64,000 nt of DNA from contig CAJBYO010000066.1 of the NCBI GenBank assembly GCA_903959905.1, positions 1 through 64,000 on the forward strand, given 5' to 3'. The notes beneath the pieces were generated by a model, which was not told the origin of the DNA, made no database searches, and was given only the letters and a program-made list of their open reading frames with translations. Each line of letters starts with the position of its first letter. Position 1 is the first letter of the stretch. Position numbers and translations under genes: made by a program. Source of the stretch: an uncultured Bacteroidales bacterium (GTDB taxonomy: Bacteria > Bacteroidota > Bacteroidia > Bacteroidales > FEN-979). Shown in pieces: positions 38,639 through 47,020 of the stretch.

Positions 38639-40582
38639 ATAACAATACCTCTTCATCACCCTGTACGCATCCTTCACCCCCATCTCCCCCGCCTTGCTCA
38701 GATCCATGCAGCCGTCGTGGTTTTCGCTGAGGAGGATGGACATCAGTCCGCGATCGTAGTAGGCTTCGGCGAAGTCGTTTCGCAGGGTGATGGCTTTGGT
38801 GAAGTCATCAAGTGCGGCATGGTAATTTCCCATCCGGGAGTTGACGAATCCGCGGTTGTACCAGGCAAAGGAAAAGTCGGGATCCAGGGTGAGCACGCGG
38901 TTAAGGTCTTTGATCACGGCTTCGTAGGTGTGTTCGAGGTTGGCGGAGAGGCCGGTGTTCTGTGGCTTCGGTGACTGTTTGCCCATGATCATCTCCTGCT
39001 GCTCATCCTCCTGCGAGTTGATCTGCTGGATGAGCTCATACCGGGCGTTGGCACGGCTGAACCAGGCGGAAATATTGGATGAGTCGGCAGCCAAGGTGGA
39101 ATTCAGATCGGTGAGCGCGGCATTGTAGTTACGGAGCTGGATGTAGCAAATACCCCGCCGGAAGTGCAGGTCGGGGCTGGAGGGCGCCGAATCTACCAGG
39201 TGCGTCAGACGGGTCACTTCGGCACGCAGCAGCGAGTCGCCCATCACCCCGGTTTCGTTGGTGAGGGTGAGGATGTTGGTGAAATAATGCTGTTTTTTAT
39301 ACACATCATATAGCCTGACCCGGGCATAGTCCACCTTCCACAGCAGGATGTTGAACATCGGCCGAAGCTGGATGTCGACAGCCTGGTTCTGCAACTTGCT
39401 GTTCAGGGTATTCATCTGCTCAAAATCGCCACTCAGTTTGACCAGGCTTTTGAGGTAATCTTTCCGCTCGGTGCGCAGACTGTCGGGATCCAGGTGGTTC
39501 TTGCGGGTCAGCTCCAGCGCCTGACGGTAGTCGGCCTGTGCCCCTTTCTGATCCTTGAGTTTGAGTTTCACCTCGTAGCGTTCATACCAGGCGTCGGTGT
39601 AGTCGGGCAGCAGGTCAATGGTTTTGTTCAGATCCTCCAGGGCACCTGTGTAGTCGCCAAGCTCCGATTTGAGTTTGCTGCGGTAGAAATAGCTGACGAT
39701 GTTCTTCGGATCCAGCTTGCTCACGATGTCAAAGTCGCGGATCGCGCCCCGCTTTTCGTTCAGCTGGATCAGCACGATGGCCCGGTTGTAGTAGGCATAG
39801 GAGTTATAAGGCGACATCCGGATCACGGCATTCAGGTCCTTGAGGGCAGACACGTTGTCGGGCACCTTCAGCCAGGCCAGCGCCCGGTTGAAAAGGGCAT
39901 ACGAACTGGTGGAATCCAGCGCCACGGCATGGCTGAAATCAACAATGGCGGAATCCACCTTGTTCAGCGCCAGCCACACATTCCCCCGTTGGGAGTAAAT
40001 AAATCCGTTGGCAGGGTTGATCTTCTTCGCGGCATCCAGGTCCTCAATGGCTTCGGTAAACCGCTTGATCTCCTGTTCGGCGTTGGCCTTCAGGATATAC
40101 ACCTCTTCACCCGGGAATTTGAGCTTCATGGCTTTGTTGCAGTCAACGATACAGGAGTAGTACTTCTTCAGGATCAGGTTGGTACGTGCCCGGTGATACC
40201 ACAACTGGCCGTTCTCGGGGTCCATCTCCATGGCGCGTTCAAAGTCGTCGAGTGCACCTTTGTAATTCTCCAGTTGCGACCGTGCGATGGCCCGGTTGGC
40301 AAATACGTCGGCCAGGTAGGGTGAGAGGTCGATGGACCTGGAGTAATCCTGCTCGGCGCCGATGAAATCATCAAGCCCGTATTTTGCATAGCCGCGAAGG
40401 AAATAGAGTTCGGGCATCGTGGGGTCGGACTGGATGGCAACGTTAAGATATTCAAGGGCTTCGATGAATTCACCTTTGCGGAGGTGATTGACGGCTGTTT
40501 GCCTGAAATCACCGCCGGGCTGGCCAAAAGCAATGGTTTGGAGGAGGAAAAGGAAGAGAAGAAAACGTAAATATAACGGCAT
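38633..40582 (-). CDS. Secreted TPR-repeat protein
   Basis: The ATG at 40582 gives a 649-residue protein with a signal peptide (ending TIAFGQ). It consists of about a dozen TPR units, for example AIEDLDAAKKINPANGFIYSQRG and ALEDLNKTIDLLPDYTDAW, in two blocks separated by a ~120-residue helical linker (about 370-470) and a Gln/Glu-rich insertion. TPR arrays in the periplasm scaffold protein complexes; in this phylum some serve T9SS or SusC/D-type machinery, but no specific partner can be named. Confidence 0.8.
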   Translation of the reverse strand: MPLYLRFLLFLFLLQTIAFGQPGGDFRQTAVNHLRKGEFIEALEYLNVAIQSDPTMPELYFLRGYAKYGLDDFIGAEQDYSRSIDLSPYLADVFANRAIARSQLENYKGALDDFERAMEMDPENGQLWYHRARTNLILKKYYSCIVDCNKAMKLKFPGEEVYILKANAEQEIKRFTEAIEDLDAAKKINPANGFIYSQRGNVWLALNKVDSAIVDFSHAVALDSTSSYALFNRALAWLKVPDNVSALKDLNAVIRMSPYNSYAYYNRAIVLIQLNEKRGAIRDFDIVSKLDPKNIVSYFYRSKLKSELGDYTGALEDLNKTIDLLPDYTDAWYERYEVKLKLKDQKGAQADYRQALELTRKNHLDPDSLRTERKDYLKSLVKLSGDFEQMNTLNSKLQNQAVDIQLRPMFNILLWKVDYARVRLYDVYKKQHYFTNILTLTNETGVMGDSLLRAEVTRLTHLVDSAPSSPDLHFRRGICYIQLRNYNAALTDLNSTLAADSSNISAWFSRANARYELIQQINSQEDEQQEMIMGKQSPKPQNTGLSANLEHTYEAVIKDLNRVLTLDPDFSFAWYNRGFVNSRMGNYHAALDDFTKAITLRNDFAEAYYDRGLMSILLSENHDGCMDLSKAGEMGVKDAYRVMKRYCYK

Positions 40583-40670
40583 GCGCAACAAATATACGGG
40601 TAGATAACGGAGAAATCGGGGGTTATCGTGCTTAGTTAATAAAAAATTTCTCGCAGATTTTCGCAGATGG

Positions 40671-40796
40671 TTCTCGCAGATTTTCGCAGATTACAGCGCA
40701 GATTTTGGCAGATTAATGTTTTGACTTACTAATCATTTTCGTTTTCAATATTAATCTGCTCTAATCTGCGACGTAATCTGCGAAAATCTGCGAGAA
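40671..40796. repeat. Inverted repeat of TCGCAGATTTTCGCAGATTA words
   Basis: The outer arms 40671-40693 and 40774-40796 are perfect 23-bp inverted repeats; inner words (GCAGATTTTGGCAGATTAA at about 40698-40716 and TTAATCTGCTCTAATCTGCG at 40751-40770) also pair. It lies between two divergent genes. Confidence 0.88.
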
Positions 40797-40847
40797 ACAC
40801 CCCGAAGGGGAATTTTTCCCACCTTTGCAAAAATACTTCTCACATCC

Positions 40848-42398
40848 ATGGGATTCAAAATCATCGAACTCAAAGCCCCCACCGGCTATTCCGATAACGA
40901 ACTGAAACAGCGCATCGCCAAAGAGCTCCGTATTTCCGATTTCACCTGGCAGATCGCGAACAAAAGCCTCGACGCCCGCAAGAAGAACAACATCTACTGG
41001 CTGCTCCGCATCGCCGTACACAGCAAATCATTTGGCGGACCAGAACCTGAACAAGTTGAACCACTTGATATTCCGTATAAACCAAGGAACAAACGCGTCA
41101 TCATCACCGGGAGCGGACCGGCCGGGTTTTTCGCCGCCCTCCTGCTACAGAAGGCCGGGTTTGACACCATCCTGCTGGAACGGGGTGCCGAGGTGAACAA
41201 GCGCGGACAAGGCATTGCCCAGTTCGAGAAAGGCGGCGCCTTCAGCCCGGTGGCCAATTACGCCTTCGGGGAGGGCGGTGCAGGCACCTTTTCCGATGGA
41301 AAGCTCACTTCACGGTCAAAACATATCTCCCGCGAGCGCGACTTTTTCATCTCCAGTTACATCGACGCGGGTGCCCCGGCTGAGATCCGCTACATGGCTT
41401 ACCCGCATGTGGGCAGCGACAACCTCAAAAGGGTGGTCAGGAGCCTGCGTGAAACCTACCGCGAACTGGGCGGTGACATCCGTTTTGAGACCACGCTGAA
41501 CGACCTGGTGACAAAGGATGGGAGCGTGTCGGAAGCCATGGCAGGCGATGAATCCATCCCGGGCGATTATTTCATCATGGCCCCCGGGCATTCCGCTTAT
41601 GAAACCTACCGGATGCTCATCAACCGGGGTGTGCAGTTCCGCACCAAGAATTTCGCCATCGGCTCCCGCGCCGAACACCGCCAGTCGATCATCAACCTCT
41701 CGCAGTGGGGCATCGATCACCTCGACGGGGTGAAAGCCGCCGAGTACCGGCTTACTTCCGAGGCCGACGGGAAACATTCGGTCTATTCCTTCTGCATGTG
41801 CCCCGGCGGGATGGTGGTTCCCGCAGCCACCTACAACAACCTGAACATCGTGAACGGGATGAGCAACTACCGCCGCAACGGGAAGTTCGCCAATGCCGGG
41901 TGTGTGGCCGGGATCCATCCGGATCAGCTGGCCGGAAGAGAGGTTACCCCGCTGGAGGCGCTCCAGTGGCTTGAAGACCTTGAACGCTCATTCTATGACT
42001 TCTCCGGAGGCTTCAGCGCCCCATTCTGCTCCATCAGCGATTTCATCAACGGCACTGAGCCGCGCTCCATCCCCGAAACCAGCTATCCGCTGGGGCTCAA
42101 ACCCGCCCCGCTGTGGAACATGCTTCCCGCGGTGGTTACCAACGCCATGCGCGAGGGACTGAAAGATTTTGACCGTCGCCTCCGCGGATATGGCAACGGC
42201 ATCCTGCTGGGGCTGGAAAGCAAAACCTCCTCCCCCATCCAGGTGCTGCGTGAAAAGAACGGACTCTGCACCGGGTTTGACAATCTTTTCCTTGTAGGCG
42301 AAGGAAGCGGGTACGCCGGCGGGATTGTGTCCAGTGCGGCGGATGGGATTAAGGTGGCGATGGGGATTTTGGAGCGGGAGGGGGGAACGAGGGACTGA
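40848..42398 (+). CDS. FAD-dependent oxidoreductase of the COG2509 type
   Basis: The 516-residue protein has a ~85-residue N-terminal domain and then a flavoprotein core beginning GSGPAGFFAALLLQ, the FAD-binding Rossmann motif, with ERG at the end of the second strand. Further family blocks are FGEGGAGTFSDGKL, FCMCPGG and a C-terminal GEGSGYAGGI. These identify the widespread uncharacterised FAD-dependent dehydrogenase group (COG2509). The substrate is unknown. The gene stands alone, with its 3' end 12 bp from the end of the convergent radical SAM gene. Confidence 0.85.
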   Translation: MGFKIIELKAPTGYSDNELKQRIAKELRISDFTWQIANKSLDARKKNNIYWLLRIAVHSKSFGGPEPEQVEPLDIPYKPRNKRVIITGSGPAGFFAALLLQKAGFDTILLERGAEVNKRGQGIAQFEKGGAFSPVANYAFGEGGAGTFSDGKLTSRSKHISRERDFFISSYIDAGAPAEIRYMAYPHVGSDNLKRVVRSLRETYRELGGDIRFETTLNDLVTKDGSVSEAMAGDESIPGDYFIMAPGHSAYETYRMLINRGVQFRTKNFAIGSRAEHRQSIINLSQWGIDHLDGVKAAEYRLTSEADGKHSVYSFCMCPGGMVVPAATYNNLNIVNGMSNYRRNGKFANAGCVAGIHPDQLAGREVTPLEALQWLEDLERSFYDFSGGFSAPFCSISDFINGTEPRSIPETSYPLGLKPAPLWNMLPAVVTNAMREGLKDFDRRLRGYGNGILLGLESKTSSPIQVLREKNGLCTGFDNLFLVGEGSGYAGGIVSSAADGIKVAMGILEREGGTRD

Positions 42399-42410
42399 AG
42401 AAGTTAAAAA

Positions 42411-44669
42411 CTATACGAAGATCAGCCCACAGTCACAAAGACCTTTTACTGTTGTCCCATCCATAAATCCTGCAAAATCCTTCAAGTTGTGTGCAGTGAA
42501 TGATGCTTCAAATTCTGCGAAGGTCATCGGGGCGAGTTTCCCGGGGAGGAGTTGCGAAAAAACGACTTCAAGCCAGTTACCAACCGCTTCTGTAGCTTGT
42601 ATAATAACCTCCTGTTGATGTGTTTGCACTGTAATCCGTGCGGAGGGCAACGGCTTGCCTTTTTTCTGCCTGGTATGGAAGGTGATGGTGGGCAGAGTCC
42701 CTGTCCAGAATACTTTGGCATGGGAAGCGGGGTTCTCCTGCTGGTCATTCGCAAGGATATTGCTGACAAAACTGGCGGGTACTGTTGTGCGGGGGATGCG
42801 GAAATCAAACCACTCCTGCAGCGGGAAGTCAAAGCAGATGCCGTGCATGTAGTTGTAGAGCGACTTTTTGAGTCCGTCGCTGAATTGGGCGTGGTCGCAG
42901 CCAGTGCGGTCGATGGGGATGAGGTCGTTGTTGGCGAAGGTGCCCGGCGGGGTGTTCTCCTTCTCCACCCCGAATCGCTGCGGGTCGAGGCCCACGGGAC
43001 TGTGGGCCGTCATGGCAAACTGGTGCCAGAACCCCGACTGCACCACCCCGTGCATGAAGAGTTGGCGCACCACCTCCAGCGAATCCACCGTTTCCTGGGC
43101 CGATTGGGTGGGGAAGCCATACATCAGGTAGGCATGCACCATGATGCCGGCCCGGGTGAAGTTGCCCGCCACCCGCGCCACCTGCGTTACGGTAACACCT
43201 TTGTTGATCATCTTCAGGATGCGGTCGGAGGCCACCTCCAGTCCGCCCGACACGGCGATGCAGCCGGAGGCTTTCAGCAGCTGGCACAGGTCGGGGGTAA
43301 AACTTTTCTCGAAGCGGATATTGGTCCACCACACCACGGTGAGTTTCCGCCGAAGGATCTCCAGCGCCACCTCGCGCAGGAGTGCGGGCGGGGCCGCCTC
43401 GTCGGTAAAGTGAAACCCATGCTGACCGGTTTGCGCGATGATCGCCTCCATCCGGTCGCAGATCTGCGCGGGATGGCCGGGCTCGTAGCGTTTGATGTAA
43501 TCGAGGGTGACATCGCAGAAGGTACATTTGCCCCAGTAGCAGCCATGGGCCAGCATCAGCTTGTTCCAGCGGCCGTCGCTCCACAGCCGGTGCATCGGGT
43601 TGGCCACCTCGATCACCGAGAGGTATTTATCGAGCGGAAGCCCTGAATAGTCGGGCGTTCCTTTATCTTTTTCCGCCACATCCGGCTCCTGCGACCCGTT
43701 GAACCAGGTCACCGCCCCGTTAACCCGGGCAAAGGTGCGCTTCAGCAGTTCCACCGGGCGCTCCCCGTCGAGATGCTGCACCAGGTGCAACAGCGGCGCC
43801 TCCCCGTCGTCGAGAGTTATGAAATCAACAAAGTCAAACACGCGCGGATCGGCCAGCGACCGCAGCTCCGTATTCACAAATCCGCCGCCCATCGCAATTT
43901 TAATCCCGGGATGGTTCTTCCTTAGCCACTGCCCGCATTTCAGTGCACTGTAAAGGTTTCCGGGAAACGGCACTGTGATCGCCACCATGGTAGGACGGTG
44001 CGCGTTGATCTTCTCTTCAAGCAGTTCGATCATCAGCGAATCAACCAGGCTCCCGGGATGTTCCAGCGCCTCATGCAGTTCGTCGAATGAAGCCGCCGAC
44101 CGTCCCAGCCGCTCAGCATACCGGCTGAAGCCGAAATGCGGGTCGATCGTGTGCACGATCAGGTCGGCAATATCTTCCAGGTACAGCGTGGCCAGGTGCT
44201 TCGCCCGGTCGTGCAATCCCATGTGCCCGAAGTCATGGTCCAGGTCAGTCATCTGCCCGAACCGCGACCCTTCCGGCAGCCACCTCCCCCCGCAGATCAC
44301 ATGCGCCAGCTCCGGCTTCCTCCCCCTCAAAAACTCCACCACCAGCCCCACCGTGCTGATATATTGATCCTGCAAAGCAACCATCCTCCTCACATGTTCC
44401 CACCGCTCACCTGCTGACCCGCTCACCCGCTCACCTGTCCACTCGTCCGCCTGTCCGCCAGTCCGCCCGTCCGCTCGTCCCCCAATCTCCCCAAACACCC
44501 TTTCCAACCCCTCTCCCGAAAACAGCCCCCCCACCACCTCCACCCCCAAATCCACCTGCCAGCACTTCACCCCCCTCCCATTCATAAACCCCTTCAACAC
44601 AGCCGTCGCCGGGTACGGCGTATTCATCTGCGTAAACGGCGGCGTAATAAAAAGTATCGACTGACTCAC
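42411..44669 (-). CDS. B12-binding-domain radical SAM protein carrying an in-frame octanucleotide repeat
   Basis: The 752-residue protein has an N-terminal cobalamin-binding-like region (VAITVPFPGNLYSALKCGQWL, MGGGFVNTEL) and a radical SAM core with Cys377, Cys382 and Cys385 in HGCYWGKCTFCD; the CX4CX2C spacing is one residue longer than the classic CX3CX2C. Such enzymes use S-adenosylmethionine for radical methylations or rearrangements; the substrate is unknown. Residues ~63-89 are encoded by the GCGGACGG tandem repeat (GGRADGRTGGQADEWTGERV), an in-frame insertion near the N-terminus that is unlikely to be part of the fold. Confidence 0.82.
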   Translation of the reverse strand: MSQSILFITPPFTQMNTPYPATAVLKGFMNGRGVKCWQVDLGVEVVGGLFSGEGLERVFGEIGGRADGRTGGQADEWTGERVSGSAGERWEHVRRMVALQDQYISTVGLVVEFLRGRKPELAHVICGGRWLPEGSRFGQMTDLDHDFGHMGLHDRAKHLATLYLEDIADLIVHTIDPHFGFSRYAERLGRSAASFDELHEALEHPGSLVDSLMIELLEEKINAHRPTMVAITVPFPGNLYSALKCGQWLRKNHPGIKIAMGGGFVNTELRSLADPRVFDFVDFITLDDGEAPLLHLVQHLDGERPVELLKRTFARVNGAVTWFNGSQEPDVAEKDKGTPDYSGLPLDKYLSVIEVANPMHRLWSDGRWNKLMLAHGCYWGKCTFCDVTLDYIKRYEPGHPAQICDRMEAIIAQTGQHGFHFTDEAAPPALLREVALEILRRKLTVVWWTNIRFEKSFTPDLCQLLKASGCIAVSGGLEVASDRILKMINKGVTVTQVARVAGNFTRAGIMVHAYLMYGFPTQSAQETVDSLEVVRQLFMHGVVQSGFWHQFAMTAHSPVGLDPQRFGVEKENTPPGTFANNDLIPIDRTGCDHAQFSDGLKKSLYNYMHGICFDFPLQEWFDFRIPRTTVPASFVSNILANDQQENPASHAKVFWTGTLPTITFHTRQKKGKPLPSARITVQTHQQEVIIQATEAVGNWLEVVFSQLLPGKLAPMTFAEFEASFTAHNLKDFAGFMDGTTVKGLCDCGLIFV
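44408..44480. repeat. GCGGACGG octanucleotide tandem repeat, locus 4 (inside a gene)
   Basis: On the minus strand about nine units of the 8-bp word lie inside the radical SAM gene. Three units make 24 bp, so any reading frame stays open as Arg-Ala-Asp-Gly-Arg-Thr-Gly-Gly type peptide. Confidence 0.88.
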
Positions 44670-44699
44670 AGGCTCTTCATGTTATCCAGGTTACCAATT

Positions 44700-44724
44700 C
44701 CTCTGCGCCTCCGCGCCTCTGCGG
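44700..44724. repeat. Single arm of a GCAGAGGCGCGGAG word repeat
   Basis: CTCTGCGCCTCCGCGCCTCT resembles one arm of the palindromes at 26682 and 28721 in style (short purine-rich words repeated), but no opposite arm is found nearby. Confidence 0.5.
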
Positions 44725-44830
44725 TTTAAAAACCCCACGTTATCTCATCACCCCGACCCTTCTCTATCGCCCGTAAAGGTAACCAACTTCCCACTTTTTT
44801 CCCTTCCGCACAATTTTTTTTCCAATCTCC

Positions 44831-44860
44831 TTGGAAAGTAAAAGACTTTTTGTATTTTTG
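44831..44860 (+). promoter_or_regulatory. Promoter of tRNA-Asn
   Basis: TTG at 44831-44833, 19 nt, TATTTTTG at 44853-44860: full consensus. The mature tRNA starts 11 nt later. It serves as an internal reference for what promoters look like in this genome. Confidence 0.75.
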
Positions 44861-44870
44861 CACCCCGAAT

Positions 44871-44944
44871 TCCTCCTTAGCTCAGTTGGTTAGAGCATCT
44901 GACTGTTAATCAGAGGGTCGCTAGTTCAAGTCTAGCAGGGGGAG
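44871..44944 (+). tRNA. tRNA-Asn (anticodon GTT)
   Basis: A 74-nt cloverleaf: acceptor TCCTCCT/AGGGGGA (one G-T pair), D-stem GCTC/GAGC, anticodon stem TCTGA/TCAGA with loop CTGTTAA, giving GTT (Asn), and T-arm GCTAG/CTAGC with loop TTCAAGT. Discriminator G; CCA is not encoded. Region 4, with toxin-antitoxin genes and repeats, starts directly after it. Confidence 0.95.
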
Positions 44945-44954
44945 CAGGACAGAC

Positions 44955-44994
44955 AAGGGTTTCAGAAGGCAACGACTGAGACCCTTTTCCTTTT
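44955..44994 (+). terminator. Rho-independent terminator after tRNA-Asn
   Basis: Stem AAGGGTTTCAG (44955-44965) with CTGAGACCCTT (44976-44986), one G-T pair, 10-nt loop, then a T-rich run. It lies 10 nt after the tRNA. Confidence 0.75.
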
Positions 44995-45050
44995 ATACAT
45001 ACATTTAAACATACAAACACGCCGGAACAAATTGACCACCATCATTTATC

Positions 45051-45377
45051 TCAAGCGAGTTTTACTGTCTGATTGAGCAATTCAACATTAAAGTTAACCT
45101 TAGCATTCAATGCCTTAAACACTTTCATAATTGTTTCAAATCGGGCATCGGTCAGGCTGTTTTCTAACTTAGAGATTTGAGCTTTCTTAACACCAACCAA
45201 CTGCCCCAGTTCTTCCTGAGTTAAATGGCGTTCCTTTCTGGCTTGTTTGATGGCTTCACCAAGCAAGTCAATCCGTAATTCGCTTTCAAATGCCTCACGT
45301 TTTTGTGTTCCCGGTTTACCGATATGCTTGTCGACCATTTCATCTAAACTGTATGTTTTCATAGCTTCCTTTTTCAT
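45051..45377 (-). CDS. HigA-like HTH antitoxin
   Basis: The 108-residue protein has an XRE-type helix-turn-helix at about residues 40-90 (LTQEELGQLVGVKKAQISKLE), with an N-terminal extension that would contact the toxin. It follows a RelE/HigB-type toxin gene by 5 bp, the toxin-first order typical of HigBA pairs. Antitoxins of this type bind their own promoter. An internal ATG at 45362 is an alternative start. Confidence 0.82.
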   Translation of the reverse strand: MKKEAMKTYSLDEMVDKHIGKPGTQKREAFESELRIDLLGEAIKQARKERHLTQEELGQLVGVKKAQISKLENSLTDARFETIMKVFKALNAKVNFNVELLNQTVKLA

Positions 45378-45382
45378 AAAAA

Positions 45383-45721
45383 TTAGCTTTTTTGTTCAAA
45401 ATACAACCTTCTCAATCTCTCGGCTTTTTCCAAGTCGGCGACGGGAGTTTTGTCTGTTTTCTTAATTAGTCCATGTGTCGAAATTACGACTGTTTCGGCT
45501 TTTCCGGTCTTATCCCAAAAAGCAAAAAGCCGATAATGAGTCTTATTGTACAAAGTTCTGAACTCCCAAATTTCATTATTCAATTTTTTGAATAACTCTT
45601 TATCATTGGTCACCTGAGCTTTTTTAATGTTAAAGTAAATCTTGTATCTCACCTTTTCTTCAATGCTTTCTAAAAATTGAGCTGCTTCTTCTAAAAACTG
45701 AACTTGAAATTTTACAACCAT
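45383..45721 (-). CDS. RelE/HigB-like toxin (Gp49 family)
   Basis: The 112-residue protein fits the phage-derived Gp49/HigB toxin group of ribosome-dependent mRNA nucleases: KFQVQFLEEAAQFL at the start, EIWEFRTLYNKTHYRLFAFWD in the middle, and the HGLIKKTDKTP signature followed by a basic C-terminal helix. The ATG at 45721 is chosen because a full promoter (45737-45767) lies just upstream. It is followed by the HTH antitoxin gene. Confidence 0.82.
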   Translation of the reverse strand: MVVKFQVQFLEEAAQFLESIEEKVRYKIYFNIKKAQVTNDKELFKKLNNEIWEFRTLYNKTHYRLFAFWDKTGKAETVVISTHGLIKKTDKTPVADLEKAERLRRLYFEQKS

Positions 45722-45736
45722 ATTGTAAAGTTTACG

Positions 45737-45767
45737 CAAAGATAATAGTTTCTTTATTGGGAAACAA
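45737..45767 (-). promoter_or_regulatory. Promoter of the toxin-antitoxin pair
   Basis: On the minus strand TTG (45767-45765), 20 nt, TATCTTTG (45744-45737). The start of transcription would lie within ~10 nt of the ATG at 45721, so the leader is very short. Confidence 0.55.
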
Positions 45768-45918
45768 ATAATGTTTCGGTCCGATTTTTAAACATTGCTA
45801 TAACGGGAAACATCGGAGGGGACATCCCTGCCGCTGGGATAGTGAACATTTACCGGCTGACTATAACCTTTACAAATACAAACCGAATCTTTTGCCCCCC
45901 TTACGCCGGGTTTAGTGT

Positions 45919-46043
45919 GGAAAAACCGGCGCTCCTGACCTCCCTCTGCCGATTTTGGCTGACCACCTTAACTTTTTAATCTCCAATACTTAGGGCTGGT
46001 CAATATCTTTCGGCGAAGACTGGTCAATGCAGGCGTTTCTTCC
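45919..46043 (+). repeat. 125-bp palindromic element, copy a
   Basis: Begins GGAAAAACCGG and ends GCGTTTCTTCC; internal blocks TCTGCCGATTTTGGCTGACC and GGTCAATATCTTTCGGCGAAGA are imperfect inverted copies, as are two further TGACC/GGTCA blocks. First copy of the series, 175 bp after the toxin start. Confidence 0.85.
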
Positions 46044-46076
46044 ACCAGTGATACGAAAACGCTCACCCTGTCCATC

Positions 46077-46107
46077 TTGATTTTTCCTTTCAGATTTCGT
46101 ATCTTAG
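46077..46107 (+). promoter_or_regulatory. Promoter of the 46126 gene
   Basis: TTG (46077-46079), 20 nt, TATCTTAG (46100-46107; one mismatch). A stem GATACGAAA (46050-46058) / TTTCGTATC (46095-46103) overlaps the -7 box and might serve as an operator. Confidence 0.45.
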
Positions 46108-46125
46108 TGTCAAAATTCAGATGAC

Positions 46126-47016
46126 ATGAAAGCAAGCAATCCAGATTATAGTTATTTCGGGCCTTTCCGTTTGCCGGTTCCCTGCTGTTTTCTCCTGATG
46201 TTTCTTACAATATGTTCAGGTTATCCCGGCCTCTCTCAGGTGAGTATCACAACCGACGGATCAGCGCCCGATGCCAGCGCCATGCTGGAAATCAATTCCA
46301 CCTCCAAAGGTTTGTTGATACCGCGGATGACCGAGGCACAGCGAACCTCCATAGGATCGCCCGCTGCCGGGCTGATGGTTTTTCAGAACAACAACACCGC
46401 CGGCCACTACCTCTATTCCGGTTCGGCATGGAAAAGGATCGGGACTGTAACCACGTCTTCGCTTATTGACGGCAGCATCCTTTTTTCCCAGGGCAATGAC
46501 ATTTCCGCCAATGCCGGGCAACTCTTCTGGAATAACTCCACCCTCCGGATGGGGATCGGAACCAATGCCCCGGAACAAAAACTGAGTGTCAACGGCACGA
46601 TTGAATCGACTTCCGGGGGATTCAAATTCCCCGACCTTTCAATTCAGACAAAGGCAGCAAAAGGTTGCCTGATCACCTTCGCCGGGGATAATAATGGTGC
46701 AGGCTATTATTTGAGACCTTTTGGTGAAGTTAGCGAAGTCGATATCAGCTTGAGCGGGATACGCACCGTCTTTCCTGTTCCTGTGGCAGGAAGGATTGTT
46801 ACCATATCCTGGCGCTCCGAATCGGCCACCGGTTCATCTATATACAGGATCTATCATGGCAGTGGCAGCACCTATACCGATATCGCCCTTACCGGCCCGA
46901 ACGGTACGCTTTACGGATTGAATATGAACCTGAACGCTGGCGATTTTGTTGAAGTCAGGCATTTCTCCGGAACCCTGGCTAACAGAATTATATTCATCCT
47001 GTATCTCAATGAATAG
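46126..47016 (+). CDS. Secreted KGLLIPRMT-domain fibre-like protein
   Basis: The 296-residue protein has a signal peptide (about residues 1-38, ending YPGLSQ) and the N-terminal domain found in several proteins of this window (SAMLEINSTSKGLLIPRMTEAQR, then GLMVFQNN). A middle part (KLSVNGTIESTSGGFKFPD) resembles shafts of trimeric fibre proteins. The C-terminal ~100 residues form a beta-rich domain ending FILYLNE. Surface adhesion is a plausible role by analogy, not shown. It is followed 4 bp later by a close paralog, suggesting tandem duplication. Confidence 0.7.
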   Translation: MKASNPDYSYFGPFRLPVPCCFLLMFLTICSGYPGLSQVSITTDGSAPDASAMLEINSTSKGLLIPRMTEAQRTSIGSPAAGLMVFQNNNTAGHYLYSGSAWKRIGTVTTSSLIDGSILFSQGNDISANAGQLFWNNSTLRMGIGTNAPEQKLSVNGTIESTSGGFKFPDLSIQTKAAKGCLITFAGDNNGAGYYLRPFGEVSEVDISLSGIRTVFPVPVAGRIVTISWRSESATGSSIYRIYHGSGSTYTDIALTGPNGTLYGLNMNLNAGDFVEVRHFSGTLANRIIFILYLNE

Positions 47017-47020
47017 AGCT

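Noticed and set aside
42552..43646. Plus-strand open frame of 364 codons
   Set aside because: Antisense to the radical SAM gene; the translation is rich in His/Val/Arg in a way typical of shadow frames.
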